From Laetiporus sulphureus 93-53 (taxonomy: Eukaryota; Basidiomycota; Agaricomycetes; Polyporales; Laetiporaceae), in the NCBI RefSeq assembly GCF_001632365.1, contig NW_024468510.1, positions 1,182,074-1,246,073 of the forward strand: a stretch of DNA of 64,000 nt. The letters run 5' to 3'. The notes below the pieces were generated by a model. The model did not search any database. It was not told the origin of the DNA and saw only the letters and a program-made list of their open reading frames with translations. Made by a program: the position numbers and the translations under genes. This document shows, piece by piece, positions 20,585-33,150 of this stretch (its first letter is position 1; the number at the start of each line of letters is the position of its first letter).

Positions 20585-23500
20585 ATGGTACGTCTTGTGT
20601 AGCATCCGCGGGTATCTGCTTAACGCCTTTGCTTGCAGGGTGTTCCCGCGCTCTTTCGCTGGCTCAGTAAAAAGTACCCTAAAATCGGTACGTCTACACT
20701 CCGCATCGCGCGAATAGCCTTATGGCTAATTATATGTCCCTAGTCTTACCTGTCGTTGAAGAAGAGGAGACAAAGCTTCCTGACGGCGAGGGCAATGATG
20801 TAGTTGTCCCAGTCGACATCACCCGACCCAATCCCAATGAGGTAGAGTTCGACAATCTCTACCTGGATATGAATGGTATTGTGAGTGCTTCAGTTATGCT
20901 GCTTATCGTTTTTATCGTTTTTAATGTGTCGTAGGTCCATCCTTGCACGCATCCCGAGGGGAAGCCCGCGCCAGAGACCGAGGAAGAGATGATGATCGAG
21001 ATCTTCCAGTATACTGAACGAGTTGTCAACATGGTTAGGCCTCGAAAGCTCCTCTTCATGGCTATTGACGGTGTAGCCCCTCGCGCCAAGATGAATCAGC
21101 AGCGCTCCCGCCGATTCAGGTCCGCTCAGGAAGCGAAGGAGAAAGAGGAGGCGCACAAGGAGGCTGTTGCCATGTGGGAAGGTGAGCATATGTTTGCTCT
21201 GGTATAACATTAGCGGATGCGCTGACATATCATAGCTATGGGGAAAACTATCAGTGAAGATGAGAAGAACAAGAAATCGTGGGACTCGAATGCTATTACC
21301 CCCGGCACACCCTTCATGGACTTATTGGCCAATTCATTACGTTACTGGGTTGTACAGAAGATGAATTCAGATCCGGGTTGGGCACAGGTGCGTCTCACTG
21401 CTGTCTTTTTGCGTAGATGCACAAGCTGACATTATCCAACATTAGATGGAAGTCATCATCTCTGATGCGAGTGTGCCTGGTGAAGGAGAGCACAAGATCA
21501 TGGATTACATTCGACGACAACGATCCAACCCTGGGCATGACCCTAACACCAGACATGTTATATATGGATTGGTGCGTGACGTGCTTAGCCTTCCGAAGTA
21601 TACTTGTTGACTCTGGTTATAGGACGCGGATTTAATCATGCTTTCGTTGGCTACACATGAACCGCATTTCAAAGTGTTGCGTGAAGATGTGTTCGCTCAA
21701 TCAGGTAGTCCCACGGCATGTCGTATATGCGGCCAGGAAGGGCATTATGCAGCACAGTGTACAGGCACGAAGGCAGAAATACAGAAGCCACCTCCAGAGA
21801 AGAAGCCGTTCATTTTCCTCGATGTCGCCATTCTGCGCGAGTATCTAGAGGCCGAGCTCTCAGTGCCGCAGACGGCCTTCCCATTTAATCTTGAGCAAGC
21901 GATTGATGACTGGGTGCTCCTGATTTTCTTCGTCGGAAATGACTTCCTGCCCCATCTGCCATCACTTGAGATCAGAGAAGGTGCTATTGACACACTGCTG
22001 AGGATCTGGCAGGACGAGCTTCCGCGGATGGGCGGTTATCTGACCAATCATGGCCAAGTCAATCTCGCGAGAGCCGAGATCATTCTTGAGGGTCTCGCTA
22101 AGCGCGAAGATAACATCTTCCGGAAGAGACGTGAAGGTAAGAATAGCATTCACGCCGTAGAGGTTCGTTACTGAGCAGATGTCTCTTGTACACAGCCGAG
22201 GAACGCCAGCAAGACAATGCAAAGCGGCGTGAAAATGAGAATAAGAAGAGAAAGATTGCCGAGATAGGTCCGTCGGCGTCGCTAAATCTGACGGCTGCTC
22301 CTACCGCACCGTCGGCGGTCCCTTCCACACCTATACGCCATCCTCTTCCCCCACGACCGAGTAACAACTTTGCTGCGAATGCAGACAGCATTGGGCTGGG
22401 TGGGCCGAAGACGGCCGAGACTGCGCTCCACGAGCAGACAGCAGCACAGGCGTTGGCTGGCTCCAATCGCGATGTTGTTGCGAACAGACGTGCGATTCGT
22501 ATGGCGAACATGAGTGCTGCTGAGATGCTCAAGGCTGAGTTGGCTGGGCTGGTGCCTGTGAAACCTAGTGCTTCGTCGTTGTCGAAAGCTACCCCTGCCC
22601 CTACTGTGCAAAGTGCTGTACCTGCCGCTGCATCATCTGAGGCTCCGAAAGAGGTCCCTGACCTTGCAATGGGCGACGATACGGATGTCCCTGGATTGGG
22701 CGGTGCTGTTCCCCAGGAACAACTGGTGTCCTCTGTGACTGAGACAGCGGAACACGATGTTGGGGCAAACGGGGACTACGACGCTGTTGCTGTCCAGGAA
22801 GACTCTTTTATGAGCATTGAAATCACCAGTAGCCCCTCGCGCGGCGTTAAGCGCAGCATAGAGGAGGTTGAGAATGCAGATGCAGAAGCAGATGAAGAGG
22901 AGGATATAGTGCCGAGTGAGGAGGATGAGGAGGAGACCACCACGATAAACCAGCTCAAGCTGAAAGTCAATCCTGATGGTACCGTCGAGCAGGAGGACAC
23001 CGTGAAGTGCGTTCGTCAGGCGTATTCTATTGTTGCCTTTGTTAAATTTCGTCTTCCACAGATTATGGGAACCGGGTTATAAGGAACGGTACTACCGACA
23101 GAAATTTTGTAGAGAATACAGTGATATTGAGTTCAAAAAGGAGTATGTATATGCAGTGCTTCTGCTATCCTCCGGCTACTCACCAGCAATTTTCCAGGAT
23201 CACGACGCGGTATATCGAGGGAATGGCTTGGGTTTTGCAGTACTATTACCAAGGGGTACGTCCTACTAATTGTGCGGCCTTTCAAATACTCAACGCCTCT
23301 GTTGCAGACACCGTCATGGCAATGGTACTATCCGTACCATTTTGCTCCCTTCGCTGCCGACTTCGTAGATGTAAAGGACATGAACATCAAGTTCGACATT
23401 GGTCAGCCGTTTAAACCGTTTGAGCAGTTGATGGGCGTATTCCCCGCTGCTAGGTATGTTGCTGCGTTCCGTTCTGCGCCTGAGCCAACTCACAGCTTAA

Positions 23501-24836
23501 ACCACTCCAGTCGACAGCATATCCCGGTGGTCTTCCAGACGCTCATGATAGAAGAGACCTCGCCGATCATCGATTTCTATCCGTCCACGTTCGAAATTGA
23601 TATGAACGGCAAACGGATGGCGTGGCAGGGCGTTGCACTGCTGCCCTTCATAGATCAGGAGCGCCTGCTCGAGGCAATGGCCCCCCATTATGAAAATTTG
23701 AGCGATGAGGAGAAGCATCGTAACAGGTGGGGCAACAACATCTTGTATGTGTATGAAGATCATCCTCTGTACCATTCTTTGGAGGCGCTGTACGGGAAGC
23801 GCAAGAGCAACGATGTGAGTGACTCAGTTCTTACATATATGCAGCTCATACTGACGTTTTTCAAGCCCGTACGCATTGAGGTCAAGGCTAGCAAGGGGAT
23901 GAACGGTAGTCTGCTTCCAAACCCGGATTGCCTACCAGGATCGACATACTACTCGCCGTTGCCCGGCCAGCCCGATGTCAAGAGTGACCGATCTTTATCC
24001 GCCTTGTACTTCTTCCCCAAGCAGTTGAAGCCACATCGTTCGGTTTTATTACCAGGCGTTCGCAGGCCGCGCCCTGTTCTCAGTGAAGCCGACCGCGAGA
24101 CCGCGAGGCGCGGTGGCCGAGGCCGCGGACGTGATAATTATGGATCATCAAGCCGCGGTAGTTATCGAGGAGGGCCGCAATCGTACGTCAACGGATCATA
24201 CGGCGGTGGACGCGACTTCGATGGTCGCGGCGGCAACACATGGCATGATGGTAGCTCGGCGTCATATCAGTCATATCAGCGCAGCAGCAGCACGTTGTAT
24301 GCAGCGGCGTACTCAGGAAATACCTCGTATCAAGCGAATCAGCCTGCGTACAGCTCGCGAGGCGGTGGTGGAGGCTATGGGGCCAGTCGTGGGAGAGGTG
24401 CATCCAGGGCCCGTGGCGGCTATGACGGAGGCTCGTATGGAGGATCGTACCCTCCAAGCGCCGGAGGGTATGGGCAGGGCGGTGTGAAGACGAACTACGG
24501 GGGCTATGGCAATGGCGGTGACTTTGGAGGTTATGGAGGTGGAAGTGCAGGATACGGCGGAAACTCTGGATACGGTGGGAGTACAGGAGGATACGGTGGC
24601 TATGGCGGCTATGGCAGTGGCAGCAATTANNNNNNNNNNNNNNNNNNNNNNNNNNNNNNNNNNNNNNNNNNNNNNNNNNNNNNNNNNNNNNNNNNNNNNN
24701 NNNNNNNNNNNNNNNNNNNNNNNNNNNNNCCGGTGGTTATGGATACGGGTCATCTGGCAACGCACAAGGAGGGCACAACGCGAGGGGAAGAGGGCGGGGG
24801 CGGGGGCGAGGGAGGGGGCGAGATGGACAGTATTGA
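20585..24836 (+). CDS. RAT1: Nuclear 5'-3' exoribonuclease Rat1/Xrn2
   Basis: Thirteen exons: 20585-20587, 20639-20687, 20744-20880, 20935-21181, 21236-21387, 21446-21571, 21623-22136, 22196-23006, 23062-23142, 23198-23255, 23308-23453, 23511-23814, 23866-24836. Exon 1 is just the ATG. Rat1 degrades uncapped nuclear RNA and drives torpedo termination. Seen: [72 protein letters not shown], a zinc knuckle [14 protein letters not shown] that marks Rat1/Xrn2 rather than Xrn1, [40 protein letters not shown], and a Gly/Tyr/Arg-rich tail. A 100-N gap (24630-24729) cuts the tail. The frame before the gap differs from the one that reads GGYGYGSSG and RGRGRGRG after it; the second is clearly coding and ends at 24836. 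Confidence 0.93.
24630..24729. other. Assembly gap (100 N) inside the RAT1 Gly-rich tail
   Basis: The run is exactly 100 N, the usual placeholder for a gap of unknown size. It lies inside a repetitive GGYGGYG-coding stretch, which explains the failed assembly. The reading frame does not carry across it. Confidence 0.97.
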
Positions 24837-25167
24837 AGGACGTTGATCGCGATGGTTTACTGTAGCCTGTAGTCTGCTTTATAATTTATGACAGCGATGC
24901 ACTTATGTATTGCTTGTCGTATGTCCGTTGATCGAGGCAATTAATATCGCAGTGCTGCACGTGCGCTACGGAGGCCACATGCTTATGTCAGATCCCCATC
25001 CCCATCCCGCCCCGGCGACGAATGGGTTCGGCATGCGGCACTGCCTCTCAGAAATCCATATCCTCTCCTCGCCTCTCCGTATATGTAATCTCTTTCTCTC
25101 TTCCGCCCTCCATCACGCCCTCATCACGACCTCTCTCAGACTTTCCAGACTGCGTCTCTCTGTGGCC
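24837..25167. other. Intergenic, CT-rich before the next gene
   Basis: These 331 bp hold the RAT1 3' end and a pyrimidine-rich stretch (about 25060-25160) leading into the next ATG, consistent with a promoter and leader. No other feature. Confidence 0.5.
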
Positions 25168-26731
25168 ATGGCTGCCAGTACTGCATCTATACCTGCGAAT
25201 ATCCTGCCACTGCCCCCAGCCCGGGAGATCCCATCGACGCTTGTATCAAGCCTGAAGAGTTGGTGAGTGCTGGTTGTATCAATCCCGCACAGCTTTAGCT
25301 TACGGTGCTATCAGGTGGGCTGCGGGAGAAAAAGAAAGTGCCGCCGCCGAGGAGCGTCTGCTGAGGTGCGTTCAGACCACTCGCCCGATGTGGCCCACTG
25401 CTCACATCCATTCAGGAAGTTGCCTTTCTTCAGACCCGCAGGCTCTCCACCCCAAAGCCCAGATGACAAGACACCGGTCGTCGCCCAAAGCAAGCGCGTG
25501 GAGCTCGACAACCCTAAGCACTATCTGAACACCCTCGCAATGACGCCCATCTCTCCATTGAAGCCACACAATCATCCTCCAGCCGTTCTCCTCCATGGAT
25601 ATGGTGCAGGGCTCGGTTTTTTCTACCAGAATCTTTTCGCATTGGGCAACTGGGCTGGTCGCTCTGGTACGCCCGTGTATGCGGTTGACTGGCTGGGTAT
25701 GGGTCGTTCTGCCCGTGTACCGTTCTCGATAAAGGCGAAACGCAATGACATAGACGGCCGCGTGAAGGAGGCTGAGGGGTTCTTTGTCGACTCTCTTGAA
25801 CAATGGCGGCAACACATGGGGCTCGAGCGCATAACTCTTATCGGTCACTCCCTTGGAGGCTACCTGAGCGTTGCCTATGCGCTGAAGTATCCCACGCGCG
25901 TGAGCAAGATCATCCTGCTCTCCCCTGCGGGTGTTCCGCGGGACCCAAACAGCACTGTCTACTCGCGCGAGGTCACCGACGAGCAGGACACGAGCGCATT
26001 GAGCGCAGACCATGCAGAGCGTGCGACGCAGCGGCGCATTGAGCGGCTGAAGACTGGCCAGCTGGAGGCGCAGAGGAAAGAGAGCCGCTCTCGGAGGTTG
26101 CTCACGTATCTCTGGGAGGAGGGATGGAGTCCGTTCCAGGTAGTGAGGTCGTCGTTGTTTTTCAGTCCTATGTTGGTCGGCAAATATTCCAGTCGACGTT
26201 TCATTGGTCTGAATGAAGAAGACACGAGAGCCCTGCATGACTATATCGTCAATCTGGTTCTAGCGAAGGGCTCGGGAGAGTATTGCGTTTGTGAGCAGCT
26301 GCCGGTGTCATGCTTTTGGGACATACTGATTGACGAACGACTTAGCACATTTGCTTGCACCGGGTGCACACGCACGAAGACCTCTCGTAGACCGCATAGC
26401 TGCCCTCAAGATCCCAATCACCTTTGTCTGTGAGTGTCATGCGTATGTGCTTCGTCATGGATGGAGTCTGATGCTTGCTCTTAGATGGCGATAGCGACTG
26501 GATGGATCCGGAGGGCGGTGCACAGGCCGTAGAGAACCTGCGTCAAGCAGGCAACGGCGACGGAAAGATGTACATCGTTCCGCACGCCGGCCATCATGGT
26601 GAGCCTTTTTAGATTTCATCATATGAGGTGGATGCTCAACGAGAACGACAGTGTACCTAGATAACCCGAAGGCCGTCAACGATCTCCTCGTCAAGGAACT
26701 AGATCGTCACCAGGACAGGCCGCAAGTGTAG
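25168..26731 (+). CDS. Alpha/beta hydrolase of the ABHD4/ABHD5 (CGI-58, Cld1/Ict1) family
   Basis: Six exons (25168-25262, 25315-25365, 25416-26290, 26346-26429, 26485-26598, 26652-26731) encode 432 residues. The family contains lipases and acyltransferases of mitochondria and lipid droplets, such as yeast cardiolipin lipase Cld1. Visible: the oxyanion segment VLLHGYGAGLGFFYQN, VYAVDWLGMGRSARV, the nucleophile elbow LIGHSLGGYLS with its Ser intact, KIILLSPAGVP, an acid residue in FVYGDSDWMD, and the catalytic His in PHAGHHVYLDN, which is also the HxxxxD motif linked to acyltransferase activity. A catalytic triad is therefore complete. The exact lipid substrate cannot be told from the sequence. 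The exon 3 donor at 26291 was chosen because it restores SHLLAPGAHARRPL. Confidence 0.88.
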
Positions 26732-27249
26732 CCTGCCTATGTGGCCAGTATCATTTTCTCGTGGGTTAGGACTTCGGAGATAATGTGGACCTTGGAACGC
26801 CATTCTTGTTATAGATCACTATATAGATCGTCATCTTTCTGTACATCTCTTATAATCTGCATGTCTACTGTCTTCGTCGTATTAGGCTCACTGGTAGTTT
26901 TCAGTGAGGTTATCGAACGCGAAGAAAGCGCGTCATTCTCTCTTTGTCGATCCACGATCATCCAGCATTGACCTGGCTGAGAGTCGTTGACACGCTCCTG
27001 CCTCATGTCGCTCGCTGGGTTCATAACTTCTCACAGTTGTGATGGCGGAGTGATGGCAGCAGCTTTGTCCTTTGTACACCGTAGAGGACGGCACCAGCCG
27101 TGCTTCCTCCGTCTCGGACCATCTCCTAGTCGCAGAAGGGCATCATCACCTCTGTCCTAATTTCCTGACGGACTACCTGCGCTCATCGAGCCCTGATTAT
27201 GAATTGATAAAGACTATCATTGACTAGAAGATCTGTGTCATCGCCTAGC
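26732..27249. other. Intergenic
   Basis: These 518 bp lie between two plus-strand genes. I see only short frames without conserved text. Confidence 0.55.
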
Positions 27250-29413
27250 ATGGTGAAATCAAAGAAAAGAGGCCCTCCGTACGAAGACGACCCGGGTTGC
27301 AAGTTCATCGTCATCGAGGATCCGTGGCCAGGAAATGCGATAGGCAAGGCTCGCACTCCGAGATACTTCAACTACCTCGGCGCATGGGTCTTCTACATGT
27401 TGGACAAGAAGGTGGATGCAGAGGCGATCTACTCGGTGAACACCGTACGTACTGCCATATCCAACACTATGGAAGTGTATTCAGTTAGCGACACGATCTC
27501 AGCGCACCGAGGTCATCGTGAAACTCCCAGAAGACGTCGACATCGCGCCTCTCCTCGGCGCGCACAAATGGCGAGAGTTCCTCAAAGTCGAAAATCCCGC
27601 CGACAAAAACCGCGTCTCCCACGTGTTTGAGTACAATTACAGGAGCAAGGGGGACCCAGTTAACCGTAGGTAGTCACAACCAGGTGTCTGCGGATGCGCT
27701 GGTGGTGCATGTTGTAGAGCTGACGGATGGCCCCGCACAGATCAGTGGCTCGAGATCGTACCCCTTGGAGGAGATCCACCTCCGCACGTTCATTTCCCGG
27801 TAAAGTTACCGTACCCACGGGTACATTGGGCTTCGCTAGCGGACAGGAGATGTGCAGACTTGTCTCTTCCGCTGCCCAAGACTCGGCAACGCACGCCGCC
27901 AGTACGTGTCGCACTGCTAAGTGATCTCTACTGCTTTGTTCACGTTGTGTTGGTTTAGAGTGTATTCAAGCCATATGAGCGACCTGCACATTTGGAGAAT
28001 GCTCAAACTGCGCAGTTGGCAGAGGAGGAGTCAAGGAATGCTGCAGAGCATAGTCATGATAGTGATGGCGACGATGACGGCGACGATAACGAAGAGGAGC
28101 GAGAGGTCGGGTCAGAGCAGGTGCACGAGATGCCAGTGCAAGGTCGGTGGACATGTTATGGTGTGGATTGCTTGCATTCAGCATATGTGCACCTCTAGGC
28201 CGACTCAAACTTGGCAAACACGATCCATATGAAGAAGGTACCATCTTGCAGTGAACTTGCGCATAAAATGTCTGAATTTGAACCAGAGGATGCGGCAATG
28301 ATGTTCGTCAAGCAGGAGCCGTCGGAAGACTCCATTCCATTTGCAGAAGAGCTCCGTGATACCCGCGTGAAAATGGAGGCGCCTGAAGTGACGGTGAAAA
28401 GAGAAAAATCCCCCGTGCCAGGTCGGTGCATATCGAGCTCATCACAGATGCGTGACTCACCATTGACCGTCTCCAGCGGAAAAGCAGCCATCGGCGGCAT
28501 TCATAGCGATGTTCGAAAGATCGCAGCGCCTTGCCGCTGAATGTAAGTAGACACGTTCACTGACTTAGGTGACGTAAGCTGATTCATGAACAGCAGCGCA
28601 GAGTGTCACGGTTGCTCCACAACCTCTGCTAACTCTGCGTGAGTCTGCGACAGAGCGCATTTTGCTGATTATATGAAATGCTAACGCGCAGCTCGGGAAG
28701 CGGCGACGCGGCCTGTCCCTATGACAGAGATACCGCACAACACTCCGATATTGGGTCAGCTAGCAGTCATACCTATAAGATGCATCGCGATGCTGAATCG
28801 TTATTGCGCATGCAGATGTACGCGTCAAACCGGAGCTTCAAGAACATAGCCTCCCTCCCGAGGTGCTATCTCGAGCCTCAACGTCAACGACAACGGATCC
28901 CAGACCGCGTGGACAGTCCTCAGTACCGAGAAAAGGTACATGAATAATCTCAAATGATTGTCTTCACTCTGTTGACGAAAATGCTGCAGAATATATGCTC
29001 CCGGTGAAACCAGAGCCTCTGGAGCATGCGCTACCTCCGCCTCCTTCCCGTATGTTCCACGTTGTTCCCACAAAGTCTGTTTTTACACATTACTTGTATG
29101 CAGGGCCTCCAACTGGGAGCAGCATACAGCAGAGAAATCAAGGTATGTACCAATGCCGTCAACGTAGCTCAACGAAGTTGTGTTAATCATTGCGTTGATT
29201 TGCAGTGCGGGGTGAACAAATGTCGAGCTGTAAGTCCCGTAAACATTGATCTGCATGATTCGTTCTCTTACATTCATGGCTAGTGCCATCGTTTAAGCGG
29301 ATTAAGAGAGAGGAAGATGGTAAGTCTGCGAAGGACTACCGATCCGGTCAGGCATTGACTTTTGTGCAGACACAGGACCCAAAAAGAGAATCAAGCAAGG
29401 ATCTCATTATTAG
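27250..29413 (+). CDS. Unknown protein, 15 exons, many SUMO-consensus motifs
   Basis: Exons: 27250-27444, 27485-27665, 27741-27901, 27959-28142, 28199-28237, 28287-28421, 28477-28542, 28594-28638, 28692-28754, 28816-28935, 28990-29049, 29104-29142, 29206-29229, 29284-29319, 29370-29413; 463 residues. Every junction is GT-AG and in phase, and the frame stays open to the end. The first 180 residues look globular (GCKFIVIEDPWPGNAIGKA, RYFNYLGAWVFYMLDKKVD, QWLEIVPLGGDPPPHVHFP). An acidic Asp/Glu run follows. The last 210 residues are low-complexity with six psi-K-x-E motifs (VKQEP, VKMEA, VKREK, VKPEL, VKPEP, IKREE). Exons 5-14 are all multiples of three and all start and end in phase 1. I recognise no family. 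Acidic and basic tracts suggest a nuclear protein; that is inference. Some donors (GTCGGT) are weak, so single exons could be wrong. Confidence 0.6.
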
Positions 29414-29829
29414 CGGAGGCAGGAGCATTTCGGACGTGGCCGTCGCGGCTTCTCATGGGGGTCGTTCATTACTAGCTTCAAATTGTCGACTGTCGCATTA
29501 TTCTTTCGCATGATTATAAAGTACAGTTGTTACTACATCTACATTCCATTTCATCATAGTCAACGCTGTAATGGAAGTGGCGGAAGCAATCCATTGGTCA
29601 CAAAACAAAACAAAAATATCTCTCATTCCATTTGTTACTTTCTGCCGGCCGCCAAAAGACGACCGACAGATAAGTATCAAAAAGAAAGAGAAGATCCACC
29701 AACGCCAGTACTCCATTAATCACAATTTGAACCAAGATTCTCCCTCAGTCCATTTGCTACCTCTTGAAGACCGTCAACTGACGGACCGCATAAGAAGCAA
29801 CAAAGAGAAAGAGAAGATCCCCCGACGAC
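29414..29829. other. Intergenic, includes repeat beside U2 snRNA
   Basis: These 416 bp separate the 15-exon gene from the 3' end of the U2 gene. The right part holds the duplication described next; the rest shows nothing clear. Confidence 0.5.
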
Positions 29830-29845
29830 ACAAGCCGGTACTGCA
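29627..29845. repeat. Degenerate tandem duplication overlapping the U2 snRNA 3' end
   Basis: Two related units start at 29627 and 29749 (offset 122 bp). Both begin TCCATTTG(T/C)TAC. Both hold the long shared block AAAGAGAAGATCC followed by C(A/C)CC(A/G)ACG, and both reach a GTACT(C/G)CA motif. In the second unit that motif belongs to the terminal stem-loop of the U2 gene on the minus strand. The first unit therefore looks like a decayed copy of the U2 3' end and its flank. Confidence 0.55.
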
Positions 29846-30009
29846 GTGGCAAGGTCATCGCGCCCCCAGGTTGCAAGCAGAGCCCGGAGGACAAGGGCGG
29901 CAAAAATTAGATAACCAATAATGGAGGCGGTGCCTCCATAATAGTGGTTAAACTATTAAGAACAGATACTACACTTGATCTAAGCCAAAAGGCCAGAGTG
30001 GTAAGGAAT
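29830..30009 (-). ncRNA. U2 spliceosomal snRNA
   Basis: Read on the minus strand from about 30009, the sequence has the nearly invariant U2 5' domain: GGCCTTTTGGCTTAGATCAA followed by GTGTAGTATCTGTTCTT. The GTAGTA that pairs with intron branch points is at 29967-29972. Stem-loop IIa (TAATAGT...ACTATTA) and a GC-rich second hairpin (TGGAGGC ACC GCCTCCA) come next. The Sm-binding site AATTTTTG lies at 29901-29908, and a final stem-loop with GCAGTACC is near 29838-29852. About 180 nt fits fungal U2. The 5' end is set by homology of ATTCCTTACC to fungal U2 starts; the 3' end is approximate. U2 base-pairs with the branch site of introns, of which this window contains many. Confidence 0.93.
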
Positions 30010-30026
30010 CAGCCTGTCGGAGGTTC

Positions 30027-30034
30027 GTATATAT
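30027..30034 (-). promoter_or_regulatory. TATA-like element of the U2 snRNA gene
   Basis: The sequence ATATATA(C) on the minus strand lies about 20-25 nt before the inferred U2 start at 30009. The spacing suits a core promoter element; its use is inferred. Confidence 0.45.
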
Positions 30035-30221
30035 GCTGTCGCTCGGCGCGCGCACGGACCAGCACAGTTTAGGGTAGCCCCGCCTAAGCGCTAAGGCGCG
30101 TTGTGACCACTAATCGCGCACCGACGGCTTTGCTGTAGCATGTGCATATCATAGATTATGCAGTACATTCTGAATTATACATCGGTAGCTACGGCTATCG
30201 AATGTTTTTATTCGCAACTGC

Positions 30222-31819
<1,598 letters not shown>

Positions 31820-33150
31820 CTTTGCGACGGAATGTATGTGAGACCAAGATGAACGATTTACACCCAAGGTTTGCGGAGACTTTCGACCCGAGGGACCGAC
31901 GCGCCCAATCACTTTGCTTTGACGCAAGTTTTGGCATCACGTGGTCGTCGCGTCACGTCCGGCGCCAATCCTTCTTGCGCGCGCGAATCGCATCTTGCTC
32001 TGATCGTATTTTTTCCAGCACTGGCATGAAGTATAGTGCCTAGCTGTCACTGCATTACTCTCTGCTTGCCAGCATTGCACTTATAGTTCATGACGCCCAC
32101 GCCCCGTCTATCCGAGCATTGTCATCAGAATCAAGCAATTAGCTGTCTCGGCAGACTGCAGGTCACGAATGCTATGTGTTTTTAATAGGCTTACGGGTTC
32201 GTATCTTCCGGAGCGTCCAAGAACCAAATTTACGCCAATGTTCGTAGAGCTTATCCGCTTCCTTCGGATGGCTCTTCCCGGCGTGGTAGAGCCGTCTATG
32301 TATGCATGCAAAGATGCACGCCGAAGCCCACAGTCTGTGACTTCATCGGCGGTGGCCTGTCTACATTTCATTTGATGGCTCAATAGAGTGGCATAGCACT
32401 TGCAGAGAAGAGACCGGAGGTGGCATGTCTAGTGCGTAATTCTCCATGAAACGTTTGACATTATGATCTCTGTTTATAGGTGTCTGTCAGACAATACCGT
32501 ACGGTGCTGTATCATGGCCAATGCGACATGTGCAGTTGGTTCCGCCGTCATTGCAGGCGATGTTCTCTCATCCCCGTAGAGCTTGCCAGTAAATGTCTTT
32601 TTGCGTCTTGAGGTGAGTGAAATCCTTCTCGTCGGGAAATTTAAATGATACTACTGCATTTCAAGCGGCCACGTAAGCTCTGCTCTATAGAATATGCTGT
32701 AGAGACCGTTCAATGAATGTTGAGACCTGTCTCCACAATGTCGAATAATATATCAACAACATTTGCTCGTTAGATCCCAACATCCCATGCCTCATCTGGC
32801 AACACCATAGCGATCAACAATTGAGCGGATCAAGCGAAGAGAGGGATTCGTTGTCAGCCTCCCGTCACACCATGGCTGGCCACCCTGTCAGAGATACTAC
32901 GACTTATGCTATCAACAGCCTTATGTTTCGAGTTGAAGTTGGCCGCAGCAGTGAGCAAGGCCTTTAATGCGCGGTAGTACATGGAAGTTGTCTCTCTGAC
33001 GTGCGAACTTCTTTCTCTTCCCAGTCGTTGATGTGGGCTTCGGTGAAGCAGTGTCTGAGTCGGTGGCCAACAAACGCTCGTCACGATCACGTGCAGAGTC
33101 CTCAGCGCGACCCATCAGCGCCTATTCCATCTGCGAAACCTCCACCCGCT
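31820..33150. other. Long intergenic region between divergent genes
   Basis: About 1.3 kb lie between the LYS12 and CDT2 start codons. I found no conserved frame, tRNA-like B box or repeat pair. Some frames are open for about 80-90 codons but have no recognisable content. Confidence 0.5.

Noticed and set aside
27630..27800. Apparent frameshifts (GTAG duplication and one lost base) that first suggested a pseudogene
   Set aside because: A single 75-nt GT-AG intron (27666-27740) removes both problems and keeps the frame open to the end of the gene.
29571..29921. Plus-strand frame of 116 codons
   Set aside because: It lies over the U2 snRNA gene and its duplicated flank and has no coding character.
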